Positions 30,859-41,100 of a stretch of DNA of 64,000 nt are shown in pieces. Within the stretch, counting starts at the first letter, position 1. Each line of letters starts with the position of its first letter. Both the position numbers and the translations under genes were made by a program. The stretch comes from Phytobacter palmae (lineage in GTDB: Bacteria > Pseudomonadota > Gammaproteobacteria > Enterobacterales > Enterobacteriaceae), in contig FONB01000003.1 of NCBI GenBank assembly GCA_900112785.1, forward strand, positions 248,001 to 312,000, read 5' to 3'. The notes under the pieces were generated by a model. The model was not told the origin of the DNA. It worked only from the letters and a program-made list of their open reading frames with translations, and did not search any database.

Positions 30859-31977
30859 TCAATATTTCGCGTGGTGCTTAAAGCGGAAATCTTCCATAAA
30901 GCCGGTCAGTTTCTCTACCGCACCGAGCGTCAGCGCGTTATAAATTGAGGCGCGTACGCCGCCAATTGCGCGGTGACCACCCAGGCCGGAGAAACCAGCG
31001 GCCGTTGCTTCATTAAGGAACAATGCTTCCAGATCTTTCGTCGGCAAGTTGAACGCAACGTTCATATCTGAGCGGAAGGCCGCCTCACCCCACGGGCGGT
31101 AGAATTCATTACTACCGTCAATCAGTCCATAGAGTAATTTCGCTTTTTGCTGGTTGATTTGTGCCATGTTTTCCAGCCCGCCTACCTCATTGAGAAGCCA
31201 GCGGGTGACCAGCAGTACAACATAAATGGCGAAGACCGGCGGGGTGTTGAAGTTCGAGTGAGACTCAACCTGGCGGCGGTAATCCAGGAATGATGGCAGG
31301 TTATCCGGGGCGTTTTGTACCACGCTGTCGCGAACCAGTACGATGGTAACGCCTGCCGGACCAATGTTTTTCTGCGCATGGGCGTAAATCAGAGAGAATT
31401 TATCGGCTTCACACGGCTTTGACAAAAAGTCAGAAGACATATCACAGACGCGCGGCACATCGTCGCGGCCCAGAATACGATTGAACTGCAAACCTTCTAC
31501 CGTCTCATTCGAAACATAGTGAATGTATGGCGCGTCCGGCGAAAAATCTAACTCATCATCGGTTGGCAAACGGCGATAACCATGTTGTTCGCCACTCCAG
31601 ATGACGCGAACCGGGCCTTCACGCATGGCTTCGGTCACAACTTTACGGCTCCAGTAGCCGGTATCAAAATATTCTGCCGGGTGTTTTTTCCCCCGCAGCA
31701 TGGTCATCGGGACCATAGAGAACTGCTGTGTCGCACCCCCCTGCAGGAACAGGATGTGATAGTCGGCAGGCAGGCCCAACAGCGTGCGAATATTGTTTTC
31801 GGTTTCGCGCACTACATTTTCAAACCAGTCTGAACGGTGGCTGATACCAAGAATGGACAGTCCCGCTTCAGGGACATTAATGATCGCCTGCTGGACCTGG
31901 TTTAATACCACCTCGGGCAGCGCGCCCGGGCCGCCGGAGAAATTCAGTGCGTTATTCGGATTCAATGACATGTTCAT
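30859..31977 (-). CDS. Phosphoserine aminotransferase paralogue (SerC-like)
   Basis: A 372-aa class V PLP aminotransferase. It keeps the PLP lysine K203 (HAQKNIGPAG) and the substrate residues H47-R48, H335-R336 (GGHRAIGG) and R342 seen in SerC. It differs from E. coli SerC where GGGRGQF becomes GGATQQF, a form closer to Bacillus-type enzymes. The backbone serC is expected near aroA, so this is probably a second copy. It lies 20 bp downstream of an ATP-grasp gene, which suggests a small-molecule biosynthesis role, not housekeeping serine synthesis. The start may be 31977 or the second ATG at 31971. Confidence 0.8.
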   Translation of the reverse strand: MNMSLNPNNALNFSGGPGALPEVVLNQVQQAIINVPEAGLSILGISHRSDWFENVVRETENNIRTLLGLPADYHILFLQGGATQQFSMVPMTMLRGKKHPAEYFDTGYWSRKVVTEAMREGPVRVIWSGEQHGYRRLPTDDELDFSPDAPYIHYVSNETVEGLQFNRILGRDDVPRVCDMSSDFLSKPCEADKFSLIYAHAQKNIGPAGVTIVLVRDSVVQNAPDNLPSFLDYRRQVESHSNFNTPPVFAIYVVLLVTRWLLNEVGGLENMAQINQQKAKLLYGLIDGSNEFYRPWGEAAFRSDMNVAFNLPTKDLEALFLNEATAAGFSGLGGHRAIGGVRASIYNALTLGAVEKLTGFMEDFRFKHHAKY

Positions 31978-31997
31978 ACCTGAGTAGCATAAATGGG

Positions 31998-33224
31998 TTA
32001 GAGCGTTTTACCGGCTCGTTGTAACAACATTTCCCGCATCGCAGTTTTGACTTTATGCATATGAATCTGCTTATTGGGAAACATCACTTCGTCGTCCATG
32101 GCGTGTACGACCATCGCCGGATCGATTTCAAAAATCAGTAGTTCGCCGTTCTGCGTCTCGGCACAGTCGATACCGATGTACTCAAGGCCTGTGCGCTGGC
32201 TAATTGCGTCCAGTGCATCATGGTGGCGTGCGGCAAAATCAGCGAATTCGTTCAGGAAGCGAGCTTCCTGGGCGCGTTTGTTCTCGTCTTCATACATACC
32301 GGCATTGACATAATGGATCATCCAGTTGGACGACACGCCCATATGGCAGGCATACGCTTTGCCATCGATCAGCACCAGGCGCATTTTGCGAAATAGCCCG
32401 TCGTCATCGCTGTAGTCAACGAAACGCGACAGAAAAAATGTATCGCCTTCGTTGTGCTGCAGATAGGAAGCGACGGCCTCACGGTCATCCACTTTTTGCA
32501 GACCGTGGCCGCCGTGGCTGCCAACCGGGCGCAGGATAATCGGAAATGCGTGATCGTCGGCGATATCAGATATGGACTTCTCTCCCGCTGCCACAGACTG
32601 CAGGGACTGGCGGCTGATATGCAGTGCAGGACAAATCACCAGACCGGGCACATTTTGCAGGAGGATACTGGCGTTGTGGCGTTCAGAGTGGGGGACATTT
32701 TGTGGCGAGTTCAGAACCGGCTTTGGCCAGTCGCGGAGCACGTTCTCCAGGCGCTGTAAAACGGCAGCTTGTTCATCGCTCGCACCAATAGCGACCATCA
32801 CCAGATCGTGTTCCGGTACGGGGGATGTCAACGGGTGCGGCGCGTCGGGATCAACATAGTAATTGATAAGATCGATGTCGCTGTCTTCAAGCAGGCAGTC
32901 GAGCGGAATATTAGCCGAAAGATTGCCCGGCACCATCAGCATCAGTACACGCAGTTTCGTCGGCTGACGCGCATGCCAGTGGTAGACACGTTGCATTTGC
33001 AGTGCCTGGTTTTGAATTTGCAGCCCTAACTCTTCATGCTTTAGGCTCATCATTGCTATGGCAAGGTTCATCCACAGGGTCGCATCTTCCGGCGCTTTCT
33101 GCGCAAGTGCGATCATTTCTTGTGCCATAGAGGAGAAGTCAACACCTGCGATGCTCATACGTAAAAACGGCGCCATTCCCAGGAATGGCAACGATTGAGC
33201 TTCCGGCTCTGACGTTAACGACAT
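31998..33224 (-). CDS. ATP-grasp ligase with N-terminal TPR-like region
   Basis: A 408-aa cytoplasmic protein. Residues 20-85 look like a short helical repeat (ALAQKAPEDATLWMNLAIAMMSLKHEELGLQIQNQAL). Residues 90-190 form an alpha/beta domain with VLMLMVPGNLSANIPLDCLLED. From about 210 there is an ATP-grasp domain: FPIILRPVGSHGGHGLQKVDD (glycine-rich loop), MRLVLIDGKAYACHMG and LLIFEIDPAMVVHA (metal-binding E and D). Such ligases couple a carboxylate to an amine or thiol. It leads an operon with the SerC paralogue. The substrate is unknown. Confidence 0.78.
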   Translation of the reverse strand: MSLTSEPEAQSLPFLGMAPFLRMSIAGVDFSSMAQEMIALAQKAPEDATLWMNLAIAMMSLKHEELGLQIQNQALQMQRVYHWHARQPTKLRVLMLMVPGNLSANIPLDCLLEDSDIDLINYYVDPDAPHPLTSPVPEHDLVMVAIGASDEQAAVLQRLENVLRDWPKPVLNSPQNVPHSERHNASILLQNVPGLVICPALHISRQSLQSVAAGEKSISDIADDHAFPIILRPVGSHGGHGLQKVDDREAVASYLQHNEGDTFFLSRFVDYSDDDGLFRKMRLVLIDGKAYACHMGVSSNWMIHYVNAGMYEDENKRAQEARFLNEFADFAARHHDALDAISQRTGLEYIGIDCAETQNGELLIFEIDPAMVVHAMDDEVMFPNKQIHMHKVKTAMREMLLQRAGKTL

Positions 33225-33405
33225 ACTGAGTGCCTCTGGTTATACAGTCGATATGACTTATGATGCTATAAATAACCAGTTGCCAATGCGGTGATTAGCG
33301 GGGATAAAAAGCGGGATAACGGGAGTTACCCTCTGAAAGTGCGCTAACGCCGGGGTAAATATTGCGAATTTTTCTATTAATTGCCGATAAACCACCTGAA
33401 CGGTA

Positions 33406-33435
33406 ATAAAGAAGGGAGCTGTGCTCCCCTCTTTT
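33406..33435 (-). terminator. Terminator of yghZ
   Basis: On the minus strand GAGGGGAGC-ACA-GCTCCCTTC forms a stem directly after the yghZ stop and is followed by TTTATT. Confidence 0.75.
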
Positions 33436-34476
33436 TTACTTATCGGAGGAAGCTTGCCAGAGGTTGAGTTCACCGTCGGCAACATGCTTATCTATCTGCG
33501 CCAGTTCTTGTTCACTGAACGTCAGGTTATTTAACGCCAGCACGTTTTCTTCCAGTTGCTCCGGGCGGCTTGCGCCGATCAATACCGAGGTGACACGGTT
33601 ATCCTTTAGCAGCCAGCTCAGTGCCATCTGCGCCATGGACTGACCACGCGCGTTGGCCATCTCGTTGAGCAACCGCAGACTACTCAGGTTAGCTTCGGTC
33701 AACATTTTTTCCGACAGGCCGCGTACCTTCTTCCCTTCTTTCTGCATCCGCGACCCTTCCGGGATACCGTTAAGGTATTTTCCGGTCAGCAATCCCTGAG
33801 CCAGCGGGGTAAAGGCGATGCAACCAACGCCACTGGCTTCGAGCGTATCCAGCAAGCCCGTTTTATCAACCCAGCGGTTAAGCAAGTTGTAAGAAGGCTG
33901 ATGAATCAACAGGGGAATCTTCCACTCGCGTAGCAACGCTACCATTGTCCGGGTTCGCGGCGTTGAATAAGAGGAGATACCGACATAGAGAGCTTTACCG
34001 CTCTGTACGGCCTGGGCCAGCGCGGCGGCGGTCTCTTCCATCGGCGTATTTTCATCTACACGGTGCGAATAGAAGATATCGACATAGTCCAGCCCCAGGC
34101 GTTTCAGGCTCTGATCGAGGCTGGCGAGTAAATACTTACGTGAGCCGCCAGAACCGTATGGGCCGGGCCACATGTCGTAACCCGCTTTGGTGGATATCAC
34201 CAGCTCATCGCGATAAGCCGCGAAATCTTCACGTAGCAAACGACCAAAGTTCTCTTCTGCGCTACCCGGAGGCGGCCCGTAGTTATTGGCTAAGTCAAAA
34301 TGGGTGATGCCTAAATCAAAGGCTTTACGTAACAGGGCTCGTTGGGAGTCAAGGGCGTGAACATGGCCGAAGCTGTGCCACAAACCCAGCGACAATGCGG
34401 GCAGGCGCAGGCCGCTTTTACCGCAGTAACGATACTGCATCTGCTCATAGCGAGCAGGGTTGGCAAACCAGGGCAT
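33436..34476 (-). CDS. yghZ: L-glyceraldehyde 3-phosphate reductase YghZ
   Basis: A 346-aa aldo-keto reductase (AKR14) that detoxifies L-glyceraldehyde 3-phosphate and methylglyoxal. Family motifs are GITHFDLANNYGPPPGSAEENFGRLL with the catalytic Asp and Tyr, VDIFYSHRVDENTPMEET and the cofactor motif VLIGASRPEQLEENV. E. coli has yqhA and yghA between yghZ and exbD; here the ATP-grasp/SerC pair and the unknown genes occupy that space. Confidence 0.96.
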   Translation of the reverse strand: MPWFANPARYEQMQYRYCGKSGLRLPALSLGLWHSFGHVHALDSQRALLRKAFDLGITHFDLANNYGPPPGSAEENFGRLLREDFAAYRDELVISTKAGYDMWPGPYGSGGSRKYLLASLDQSLKRLGLDYVDIFYSHRVDENTPMEETAAALAQAVQSGKALYVGISSYSTPRTRTMVALLREWKIPLLIHQPSYNLLNRWVDKTGLLDTLEASGVGCIAFTPLAQGLLTGKYLNGIPEGSRMQKEGKKVRGLSEKMLTEANLSSLRLLNEMANARGQSMAQMALSWLLKDNRVTSVLIGASRPEQLEENVLALNNLTFSEQELAQIDKHVADGELNLWQASSDK

Positions 34477-34535
34477 GATGTCTCCTTTCTTGTAGGTGTA
34501 GGGTCGAAACAGTGTTTTTATTCTATATCCTCATC

Positions 34536-34759
34536 ATGTCACAACAAGACTTTGCGTTTTTAATGCGGAGGATTTTTGGGCAGGGCCCGATGGTGTGCTT
34601 TGCCTGGTTAAGGAGTCCGATGATGGCGGTCATGGTTTTTCCGTCAATTTTCCCGTCACGGGCCAAAACTACGCCTGGCCGGTTAATGAAAGCCCGGCTG
34701 GTTGGAAACGGATCGTCGTTAGCCTCTCTTCTGATAATGGTTTCGTTGGGAAATTATAA
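34536..34759 (+). pseudogene. Probable frameshifted small gene of about 74 codons
   Basis: The ATG frame begins MSQQDFAF and then runs into unlikely sequence. After a run of five T at 34557-34561, the -1 frame continues as NAEDFWAGPDGVLCL, then KESDDGGHGFSVNFPVTG and WKRIVVSLSSDNGFVGKL, with sense-like composition to a stop at 34757-34759. One added T in the run would give an intact 74-aa protein. No Shine-Dalgarno is clear and the family is not recognised. It could be a decayed gene, a phase-variable gene or a sequencing error. Confidence 0.4.
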
Positions 34760-35610
34760 GGTATGGAAATGGATTGCCGAAACTTAACCCGGCGAGAAGC
34801 CTTAGCTCTTTGCGGCAATATTGCACCTAAAGCGTCACGGTAAGGCAAAATAGACTTGCGCAAATGCTTCATATTGCGAGCGCTGACGGCGATGCGGCGG
34901 ATGGGCTTTTCCAGAAGATGCGCAACTTTTCTGAGAAAATTCTTAGGCTATGCCATTCGGGAAACGTTGTAGCCGTTAGACTGAAAAACGATAAATTATA
35001 TTTATCGAAGATGTCTAAAATAACGTTTAGATTCCCACGTTCATCCCCATGCTGTCAGGCCTGTGTCACTTTTAAAGCGGCTGTTATGTAATTTATTCTT
35101 TGTTAATCATCTGGTTAACCTTTTCCTTGCTCGTCGCGGTGGTTACCATCTTTTGTCACCATTACGGGTAACAAAAATACACCTCTACAGGACTGATAAT
35201 GGGCGGTGCTGCCCCTTGATTATTATTTTTAACGGCATGATTAATGCGATATTTAATATTTTACTATAGTTTTTATTTTTGATTTTTAATCCGATTGGGG
35301 AGCTTTTGTTTCCCTCTATTTTCTGCCGGTTGTTGTGTTTTTTTATATTATCTGTAGATTCTTTGTTTGCTCGTGATTTATTTTTGAGGATTGTGATAAT
35401 TTAATTTAAGTTGCAGGATTGATGAGTGATTAATAAATTTCTCTCATGATATAAAGCAGTTACCTGTGGTTTAGTTAGGTTGCTAACCTTAAAAACTGAA
35501 TGATAAATCATCCCTTCTTTTCAAAAAATAACATTCATGAGCGGTGAGAAGCCATCATTTCATATGGACAATTATTGCGCATTTTGTGATCAATTTTTTA
35601 CTTTGAACCA

Positions 35611-35637
35611 TACATATTTCCTGAAGGGTGCCGATAA
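35611..35637 (+). promoter_or_regulatory. FliA (sigma-28) promoter of the chemoreceptor gene
   Basis: GCCGATAA at 35630-35637 is a perfect sigma-28 -10 element. TACATATT lies 11 bp upstream, matching 5 of 8 positions of the -35 TAAAGTTT. It is 56 bp before the chosen start, as expected for a motility-regulon gene. Confidence 0.75.
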
Positions 35638-35692
35638 AGGAATTAACTCTCACTTTCGAGTAAGCATGTACCTTCACAGCAAGGAAATAATT

Positions 35693-37342
35693 ATGCGTAT
35701 GCTTCAAAACTTTACTATTCGAATCGTCATGCTGGTGATCCTGGGCCTTTTTGGCCTTCTGTGGTCCGGTGTCGGTTTGTATAGCGTTTTCTCTCTTTCA
35801 AAAGTAGCCGATGGCAATGAAGTTGATCGCCAGCTTGTGGCACAAATGACATTACTTAGCCAGGGCAATGACCAATACTTCCGTTTCGTTACGCGCCTTA
35901 GTCGTGCGATGGAGACAAAAAACGCAGGCGGTGCCGTCGATTTTGCCCCTGCACAGCAGTCTCTTGAAAGCATGGCGAAAAAACTCACCGAGTTTAAAGC
36001 TATCTCTCCTGGGCCTATGGATCCGAAGGTATCAGAGCAGGTGATTGCTGCCTGGCAGGCACTGCTTGATCAGGGCATTACACCGCAGATGCAGGCGGCC
36101 CAACAAGGGGCGGTTGAAGCCTATCGCCAGCAGGCAAACAACGTGACACCAGCGTTGAGCCGGGCATTTGGCGCAACTACTGACAGCTTTAATAAAGCGG
36201 CAGGCGCCAGTCTTGATGCAACTCGCGTGATGGTTGACAGCCAGACCCACATCACCCGTGTGATCATTATCGTCGCAATGGTGTTGGGGTTACTGATTCT
36301 GTTATTCACTGACCGCTACCTTGTGAACATGTTGGTTAAACCGCTGGCCGCCATTCGCGAACATTTCCGCAAAATGGCCGCAGGTGATTTGAGCCAGCCA
36401 ATCGAAGATTTTGGGCGTAACTGCGTGGGCCAGGTTGTCCCCTTACTGCGTGCGACTCAGGATAGTCTGCGTGATGCGGTCAGCTCTATTCGTAACGGCA
36501 GTGAAAATATCTGGCGTGGTGCGACCGAGATTTCCAGCGGTAACAATGACCTCTCTTCCCGTACAGAAGAACAGGCGGCAGCGCTGGAACAGACGGCGGC
36601 CAGCATGGAACAACTAACGGCAACGGTAAAACTGAACGCCGATAACGCCAGCCAGGCAAGTGAGCTGGCCGATGTCGCCTCCTCAACGGCGAGCAAAGGT
36701 GGGGCGCTGGTAGATGAAGTTATCAGCACGATGGATGGCATCTCTCAAAGCTCGAAGAAAATTGCGGAAATTACCACTGTCATTAACAGTATCGCTTTCC
36801 AGACCAACATTCTGGCGCTTAACGCCGCCGTTGAAGCGGCTCGTGCTGGCGAGCAGGGGCGCGGCTTTGCGGTGGTAGCAGGTGAAGTGCGTAACCTGGC
36901 CAGTAGAAGTGCGGGCGCGGCGAAAGAGATTGAATCGCTGATTGCGGACTCCGTAAGCCGCGTTGAGAAAGGAGCCAAACTGGTCAATGATACCGGCACG
37001 ACGATGGAAGGTATTCTGCGTGCGGTTACCGAAGTCACCACTATTATGAAACAGATTGCTGCCGCATCCGCTGAGCAGAGTAAGGGCATTTCTCAGGTGG
37101 GCGTCGCCATCACCCAGATGGATAGCGTCACCCAGCAGAACGCCTCGCTGGTAGAACAAGTTTCTGCTGCTGCTTCTGCGCTTGAGCGTCAAACAGAAGA
37201 GTTGCAGCGCTCTGTTCAACAGTTCCGTTTGTCTGCTGATGAGCAGGTTAACGTCGCCGCGCCGACACCAGTGAAAACACCGACACTGCGCGGTACAACC
37301 AAGAAAGCCGCTTCTTCGGCAGATGAATGGGTCGCGTTTTAA
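35693..37342 (+). CDS. Methyl-accepting chemotaxis protein
   Basis: A 549-aa chemoreceptor. TM1 is about residues 9-32, followed by a periplasmic four-helix ligand domain of about 155 residues and TM2 near 190-210, then HAMP and the cytoplasmic signalling coiled coil. The hairpin tip [34 protein letters not shown] is the invariant CheA/CheW contact. It ends in EWVAF, an xWxxF CheR/CheB docking pentapeptide that differs from the usual NWETF. I start at ATG 35693 behind AAGGA; a 52-codon upstream extension covers the sigma-28 promoter and is rejected. The ligand is unknown. Confidence 0.93.
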   Translation: MRMLQNFTIRIVMLVILGLFGLLWSGVGLYSVFSLSKVADGNEVDRQLVAQMTLLSQGNDQYFRFVTRLSRAMETKNAGGAVDFAPAQQSLESMAKKLTEFKAISPGPMDPKVSEQVIAAWQALLDQGITPQMQAAQQGAVEAYRQQANNVTPALSRAFGATTDSFNKAAGASLDATRVMVDSQTHITRVIIIVAMVLGLLILLFTDRYLVNMLVKPLAAIREHFRKMAAGDLSQPIEDFGRNCVGQVVPLLRATQDSLRDAVSSIRNGSENIWRGATEISSGNNDLSSRTEEQAAALEQTAASMEQLTATVKLNADNASQASELADVASSTASKGGALVDEVISTMDGISQSSKKIAEITTVINSIAFQTNILALNAAVEAARAGEQGRGFAVVAGEVRNLASRSAGAAKEIESLIADSVSRVEKGAKLVNDTGTTMEGILRAVTEVTTIMKQIAAASAEQSKGISQVGVAITQMDSVTQQNASLVEQVSAAASALERQTEELQRSVQQFRLSADEQVNVAAPTPVKTPTLRGTTKKAASSADEWVAF

Positions 37343-37407
37343 ATAACACTATTACTGCTCAAAACACCGCTATCTATTTACTTATATATCGGTTGAGGGC
37401 AGTAAGA

Positions 37408-37599
37408 ATGGAAAACCATGTTGGCAAAGGCTTGATGGCAGGGCTTAAGGCAACACAGGCAGATGAAGTCAGCCGCGTCGCGCATTTTTGTTCTGACTAT
37501 AAACGCGGTTTTGTGCCCGGTTTTTCGCATCGTATGTTCGAAAAAACCGGCGACAGGCAGTTAAGCGCCCGGGAGGCTGGCTACCGGGCCAAACGCTAA
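37408..37599 (+). CDS. yghW: YghW-like DUF2623 protein
   Basis: A 63-aa protein matching E. coli YghW over its conserved core ([40 protein letters not shown]). E. coli YghW is 95 aa; here the protein stops after YRAKR, so the C-terminal third is missing. The position next to hybO is conserved. GAGG lies upstream of ATG 37408. It may be a naturally short family member or a truncated one. Function is unknown. Confidence 0.75.
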   Translation: MENHVGKGLMAGLKATQADEVSRVAHFCSDYKRGFVPGFSHRMFEKTGDRQLSAREAGYRAKR

Positions 37600-37626
37600 G
37601 CATATCTCACCTGTTCTTCCGCTTTT

Positions 37627-37661
37627 GAAAGCCACTCTTCTGCGTGGCTTTCTGCGTTTTT
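37627..37661 (+). terminator. Terminator upstream of the hyb operon
   Basis: GAAAGCCAC and GTGGCTTTC form a 9-bp stem with an 8-nt loop, followed by TGCGTTTTTA. It isolates hyb from the chemoreceptor and yghW. Confidence 0.85.
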
Positions 37662-37824
37662 ATCCGTTGTGAAAACATCCCCTCTTTGTGACATACCGCG
37701 CTGATATTGAATGTTTTGTCTGAAAAGACACACTTTTTGTATGATTACTTGATCGCACGCGCACACCGATTGGCTAAAACCAGGGTAAAAGCAGGGTTAA
37801 TTTTTGGCAAAGGAATGACAATGC

Positions 37825-38952
37825 ATGGCTGAAGATATTCCTCAACTGACCTCTTTTACCTCCTGCGGTATTAATCGTCGCGATTTTATGAAGCTTTGTA
37901 CCGCTCTGGCGGCCACGATGGGGCTTAGCAGCAATGCCGCCGCGAAGATGGCGCAGGCAGTTACCCAGAGCAAGCGCCCGCCCGTGGTCTGGATTGGCGC
38001 ACAGGAGTGTACTGGATGTACTGAATCACTGTTGCGCGCAACGCATCCCACCGTTGAAAACCTGGTGCTGGAAACCATCTCGCTGGAGTACCACGAGGTT
38101 CTGAGCGCTGCGTTTGGTCACCAGGTTGAAGAGAACAAACACCACGCTCTGGAAACCTATAAAGGGCAGTACGTTCTGGTAGTAGATGGGTCGATTCCGC
38201 TCAAAGACAACGGTGTTTACTGTATGGTGGCGGGCGAACCGATTATCGACCATATCCGTAAAGCGGCGGAAAATGCTGCGGCGATTATCGCAATAGGTTC
38301 CTGTTCTGCATGGGGTGGGGTTGCCGCAGCTGGGGTCAATCCAACCGGAGCGGTGGGCCTGCAAGAAGTACTGCCGGGTAAAACGGTGATTAATATTCCA
38401 GGCTGCCCGCCGAACCCACACAATTTCCTCGCTACCGTGGCGCACATTATCACCTTTGGCAAGCCGCCGAAGCTCGATGCGAAAAATCGGCCGCTCTTTG
38501 CCTATGGCCGCCTGATTCACGAACATTGCGAACGACGTCCTCATTTCGACGCCGGACGCTTCGCCAAAGAGTTTGGCGATGACGGTCATCGTGAAGGCTG
38601 GTGTCTCTACCATTTAGGCTGTAAAGGTCCGGAAACCTGGGGTAACTGTTCAACACTGCAATTCTGCGATGTGGGCGGCGTCTGGCCGGTTTCCATTGGC
38701 CACCCTTGCTATGGCTGCAACGAAGAGGGTGTGGGCTTCCACAAAGGCATCCACCAACTGGCGCACGTTGAGAACACAACACCTCGTGTTGATAAACCAC
38801 AGGTCAACAGTAAAGAAGGCGGCGTGATGTCGGCTTCCGCTGTCGGTCTGCTTGGTGGTGTGGTGGGATTACTGGCAGGCGTCGGGGTAATGACGGTGCG
38901 CGAGCTGGGCCGCCAGCAAAAGAAAAACAACGCTGACTCACAGGGAGAGTGA
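37825..38952 (+). CDS. hybO: Hydrogenase 2 small subunit HybO
   Basis: The iron-sulfur small subunit of the H2-oxidising, membrane-bound, periplasm-facing [NiFe] hydrogenase 2. It is 375 aa with a Tat signal peptide ([18 protein letters not shown]). Cluster-binding motifs are visible: [40 protein letters not shown] and [11 protein letters not shown]-terminal transmembrane helix ([19 protein letters not shown]) anchors it. It is the first gene of hybOABCDEFG. The N-terminal 15 residues differ from E. coli. A second ATG at 37821 is out of frame. Confidence 0.97.
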   Translation: MAEDIPQLTSFTSCGINRRDFMKLCTALAATMGLSSNAAAKMAQAVTQSKRPPVVWIGAQECTGCTESLLRATHPTVENLVLETISLEYHEVLSAAFGHQVEENKHHALETYKGQYVLVVDGSIPLKDNGVYCMVAGEPIIDHIRKAAENAAAIIAIGSCSAWGGVAAAGVNPTGAVGLQEVLPGKTVINIPGCPPNPHNFLATVAHIITFGKPPKLDAKNRPLFAYGRLIHEHCERRPHFDAGRFAKEFGDDGHREGWCLYHLGCKGPETWGNCSTLQFCDVGGVWPVSIGHPCYGCNEEGVGFHKGIHQLAHVENTTPRVDKPQVNSKEGGVMSASAVGLLGGVVGLLAGVGVMTVRELGRQQKKNNADSQGE

Positions 38953-38954
38953 CC

Positions 38955-39938
38955 GTGAACAGACGTAACTTTCTGAAGGTGGCCTCAGGCGGAGCGCTAC
39001 TGGCGGGGGGAGCATTGCCCGTTTCCGCCGCCGTGCATAACCGTCCGGCAATACCGGGCGCGTGGGGAATGTTGTACGACTCCACCCTCTGCGTCGGTTG
39101 CCAGGCGTGCGTCACCCGCTGTCAGGACATCAACTTCCCGGCGCGTAACCCGCAGGGCGAACAGACCTGGTCTAATAACGCCAAACTAACTCCCTATACC
39201 AACAATATTATCCAGGTATGGCGTAGTGGTACGGCGCAGCATAAAGATCAGCCGACAGACGGTTATGCCTACATCAAAAAACAGTGTATGCACTGCGTCG
39301 ATCCTAACTGTGTTTCTGTCTGCCCGGTTTCGGCCCTGAAAAAAGATCCCAAAACCGGCATTGTGCATTACGACGCCAGCGTCTGTACCGGTTGTCGCTA
39401 TTGCATGGTTGCCTGCCCCTACAACGTACCCAAGTACGACTACGACAATCCCTTTGGCGCGCTGCATAAATGTGAACTCTGTAATCAGGTGGGCGTGGAG
39501 CGGCTCAACAAAGGGGGGCTGCCGGGATGTGTCGAAGTCTGTCCGACTGGCGCGGTGATTTTCGGTACGCGTGAAGCGTTAATGGCCGAGGCGCAAAAGC
39601 GCCTGAAACTGCAACCCGGCAGTGAATATTCATACCCGCGCCAGACACTGAATACCAACGATCCTAACGTTCGCGAAGTCCCAAAATACCACCCCCATCT
39701 TTATGGTGAACATGAAGGCGGTGGGACGCAGGTTATGGTACTGACGGGCGTACCTTATACCTGTCTGGGTTTGCCGGAGCTGGATGATGTTTCGACCGGT
39801 GCGCGTTCAGAAAACATTCAGCATACGGTGTATAAGGGCATGATGTTGCCGCTGGCCGTGCTTGCGGGCTTGACCACGCTGGTGTACCTCCATACCCGAA
39901 GCGATGACCACAAGGGAGGGGATGACGATGCATCATGA
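38955..39938 (+). CDS. hybA: Hydrogenase 2 iron-sulfur protein HybA
   Basis: A 327-aa periplasmic ferredoxin-like electron carrier with four [4Fe-4S] cysteine clusters ([41 protein letters not shown]...CVEVCP) that passes electrons towards HybB and quinone. It has a Tat signal ([12 protein letters not shown]) and a C-terminal membrane helix. The start is GTG 38955, 2 bp after hybO, as in E. coli. An earlier in-frame GTG at 38949 overlaps hybO. Confidence 0.95.
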   Translation: MNRRNFLKVASGGALLAGGALPVSAAVHNRPAIPGAWGMLYDSTLCVGCQACVTRCQDINFPARNPQGEQTWSNNAKLTPYTNNIIQVWRSGTAQHKDQPTDGYAYIKKQCMHCVDPNCVSVCPVSALKKDPKTGIVHYDASVCTGCRYCMVACPYNVPKYDYDNPFGALHKCELCNQVGVERLNKGGLPGCVEVCPTGAVIFGTREALMAEAQKRLKLQPGSEYSYPRQTLNTNDPNVREVPKYHPHLYGEHEGGGTQVMVLTGVPYTCLGLPELDDVSTGARSENIQHTVYKGMMLPLAVLAGLTTLVYLHTRSDDHKGGDDDAS

Positions 39939-41100
39939 TCCGCAGCCGCTTGGCGGAAAGTTACTCAGTAAGCCGATTTACATGTTTGGGCCGCTAATCG
40001 TTTTATGCGGGCTGTTTATTCTCAAACGTCTGGTTTTCGGCCTGGGATCTGTGTCCGATCTGAATGGCGGTTATCCATGGGGGATCTGGATTGCTTTCGA
40101 CTTGCTGATCGGCACCGGTTTCGCCTGCGGCGGCTGGGCGCTCGCCTGGATGGTCTATGCCTTTAATCGTGGCGAATACCACCCGCTGGTGCGTCCGGCG
40201 CTGCTGGCGAGCCTGTTCGGTTATTCGCTGGGGGGGCTGTCCATTACTGTCGACGTTGGTCGCTACTGGAACCTGCCATATTTCTACATTCCGGGCCATT
40301 TTAACGTCAATTCGGTGCTGTTCGAGACGGCAGTGTGCATGACGATTTATATCGGCGTGATGGCGCTGGAATTTGCCCCCGCGTTGCTGGAGCGCCTGGG
40401 CTGGAAGGTGTCGCTAAAACGGCTCAATAAAGTGATGTTTTTCGTTATTGCGCTGGGAGCGTTGCTGCCCACCATGCATCAGTCTTCTATGGGATCGCTG
40501 ATGATTGCCGCCGGGCATAAAGTGCATCCGCTGTGGCAAAGCTATGAAATGCTGCCGCTTTTCTCATTGCTGACGGCGTTTATTATGGGTTTCTCAATCC
40601 TCATTTTTGAAGGCTCTCTGCTCCAGGCCGGGTTGAAAGGCAACGGGCCTGATGAACGGCATCTGTTCTCGAAACTCACCGGTACATTGAGCGTGCTGCT
40701 GGTACTGTTTCTGGTGGCGCGCTTTGGCGAGCTTATCTGGCGTAACAAACTGTCACTCGCGTTTGCCGGGGATGGTTACAGCCTGATGTTCTGGGCCGAA
40801 ATACTGCTGCTGACTTTCCCGCTGGTGGTGTTTCGTGTTCCACGCCTGCGCAGCGACGCCCGGTTCCTGTTTACCGGTGCCGTGAGCATGCTGCTGGGTT
40901 GTGCGCTGTGGCGGTTGTCCTACTCGTTGCTGGCATTCAACCCCGGCGATGGCTACCACTACTTCCCAACGGCTGAAGAGCTGATCATTTCCATTGGTTT
41001 TGTGGCAACGGAGATTTGCGCGTACATCCTACTTATCCGCCTGTTACCCATAATTCCCCCGTTAAAACAATCAAAAAGCCATGAGGCGAGTAAAGCATGA
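39928..41100 (+). CDS. hybB: Hydrogenase 2 integral membrane subunit HybB
   Basis: A 390-aa NrfD/PsrC-type integral membrane protein with about ten helices. It links hydrogenase 2 to the menaquinone pool and can act in proton-coupled reverse transfer. The start is ATG 39928 ([11 protein letters not shown]), 7 nt after GGGAGGG; ATG 39922 is an alternative. It overlaps hybA by 11 bp and hybC by 4 bp (ATGA). Confidence 0.95.
   Translation: MHHDPQPLGGKLLSKPIYMFGPLIVLCGLFILKRLVFGLGSVSDLNGGYPWGIWIAFDLLIGTGFACGGWALAWMVYAFNRGEYHPLVRPALLASLFGYSLGGLSITVDVGRYWNLPYFYIPGHFNVNSVLFETAVCMTIYIGVMALEFAPALLERLGWKVSLKRLNKVMFFVIALGALLPTMHQSSMGSLMIAAGHKVHPLWQSYEMLPLFSLLTAFIMGFSILIFEGSLLQAGLKGNGPDERHLFSKLTGTLSVLLVLFLVARFGELIWRNKLSLAFAGDGYSLMFWAEILLLTFPLVVFRVPRLRSDARFLFTGAVSMLLGCALWRLSYSLLAFNPGDGYHYFPTAEELIISIGFVATEICAYILLIRLLPIIPPLKQSKSHEASKA

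Larger units (their letters stand above)
34477..35692. other. Long, mostly non-coding AT-rich interval
   Basis: About 1.2 kb between divergent yghZ and the chemoreceptor. Apart from a probable broken small gene (34536-34759) and a FliA-type promoter near its right end, I see no convincing gene. The stretch 35190-35560 is strongly AT-rich. Short open frames around 34864-35269 have no good start context or codon pattern. Confidence 0.6.

Noticed and set aside
34864..35269. Small open frames of 68-75 codons between yghZ and the chemoreceptor
   Set aside because: No ribosome binding site, atypical composition and no recognisable motif.
35537..35692. N-terminal extension of the chemoreceptor by 52 codons
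   Set aside because: It spans the sigma-28 promoter and puts non-membrane sequence before TM1; ATG 35693 has a ribosome binding site.
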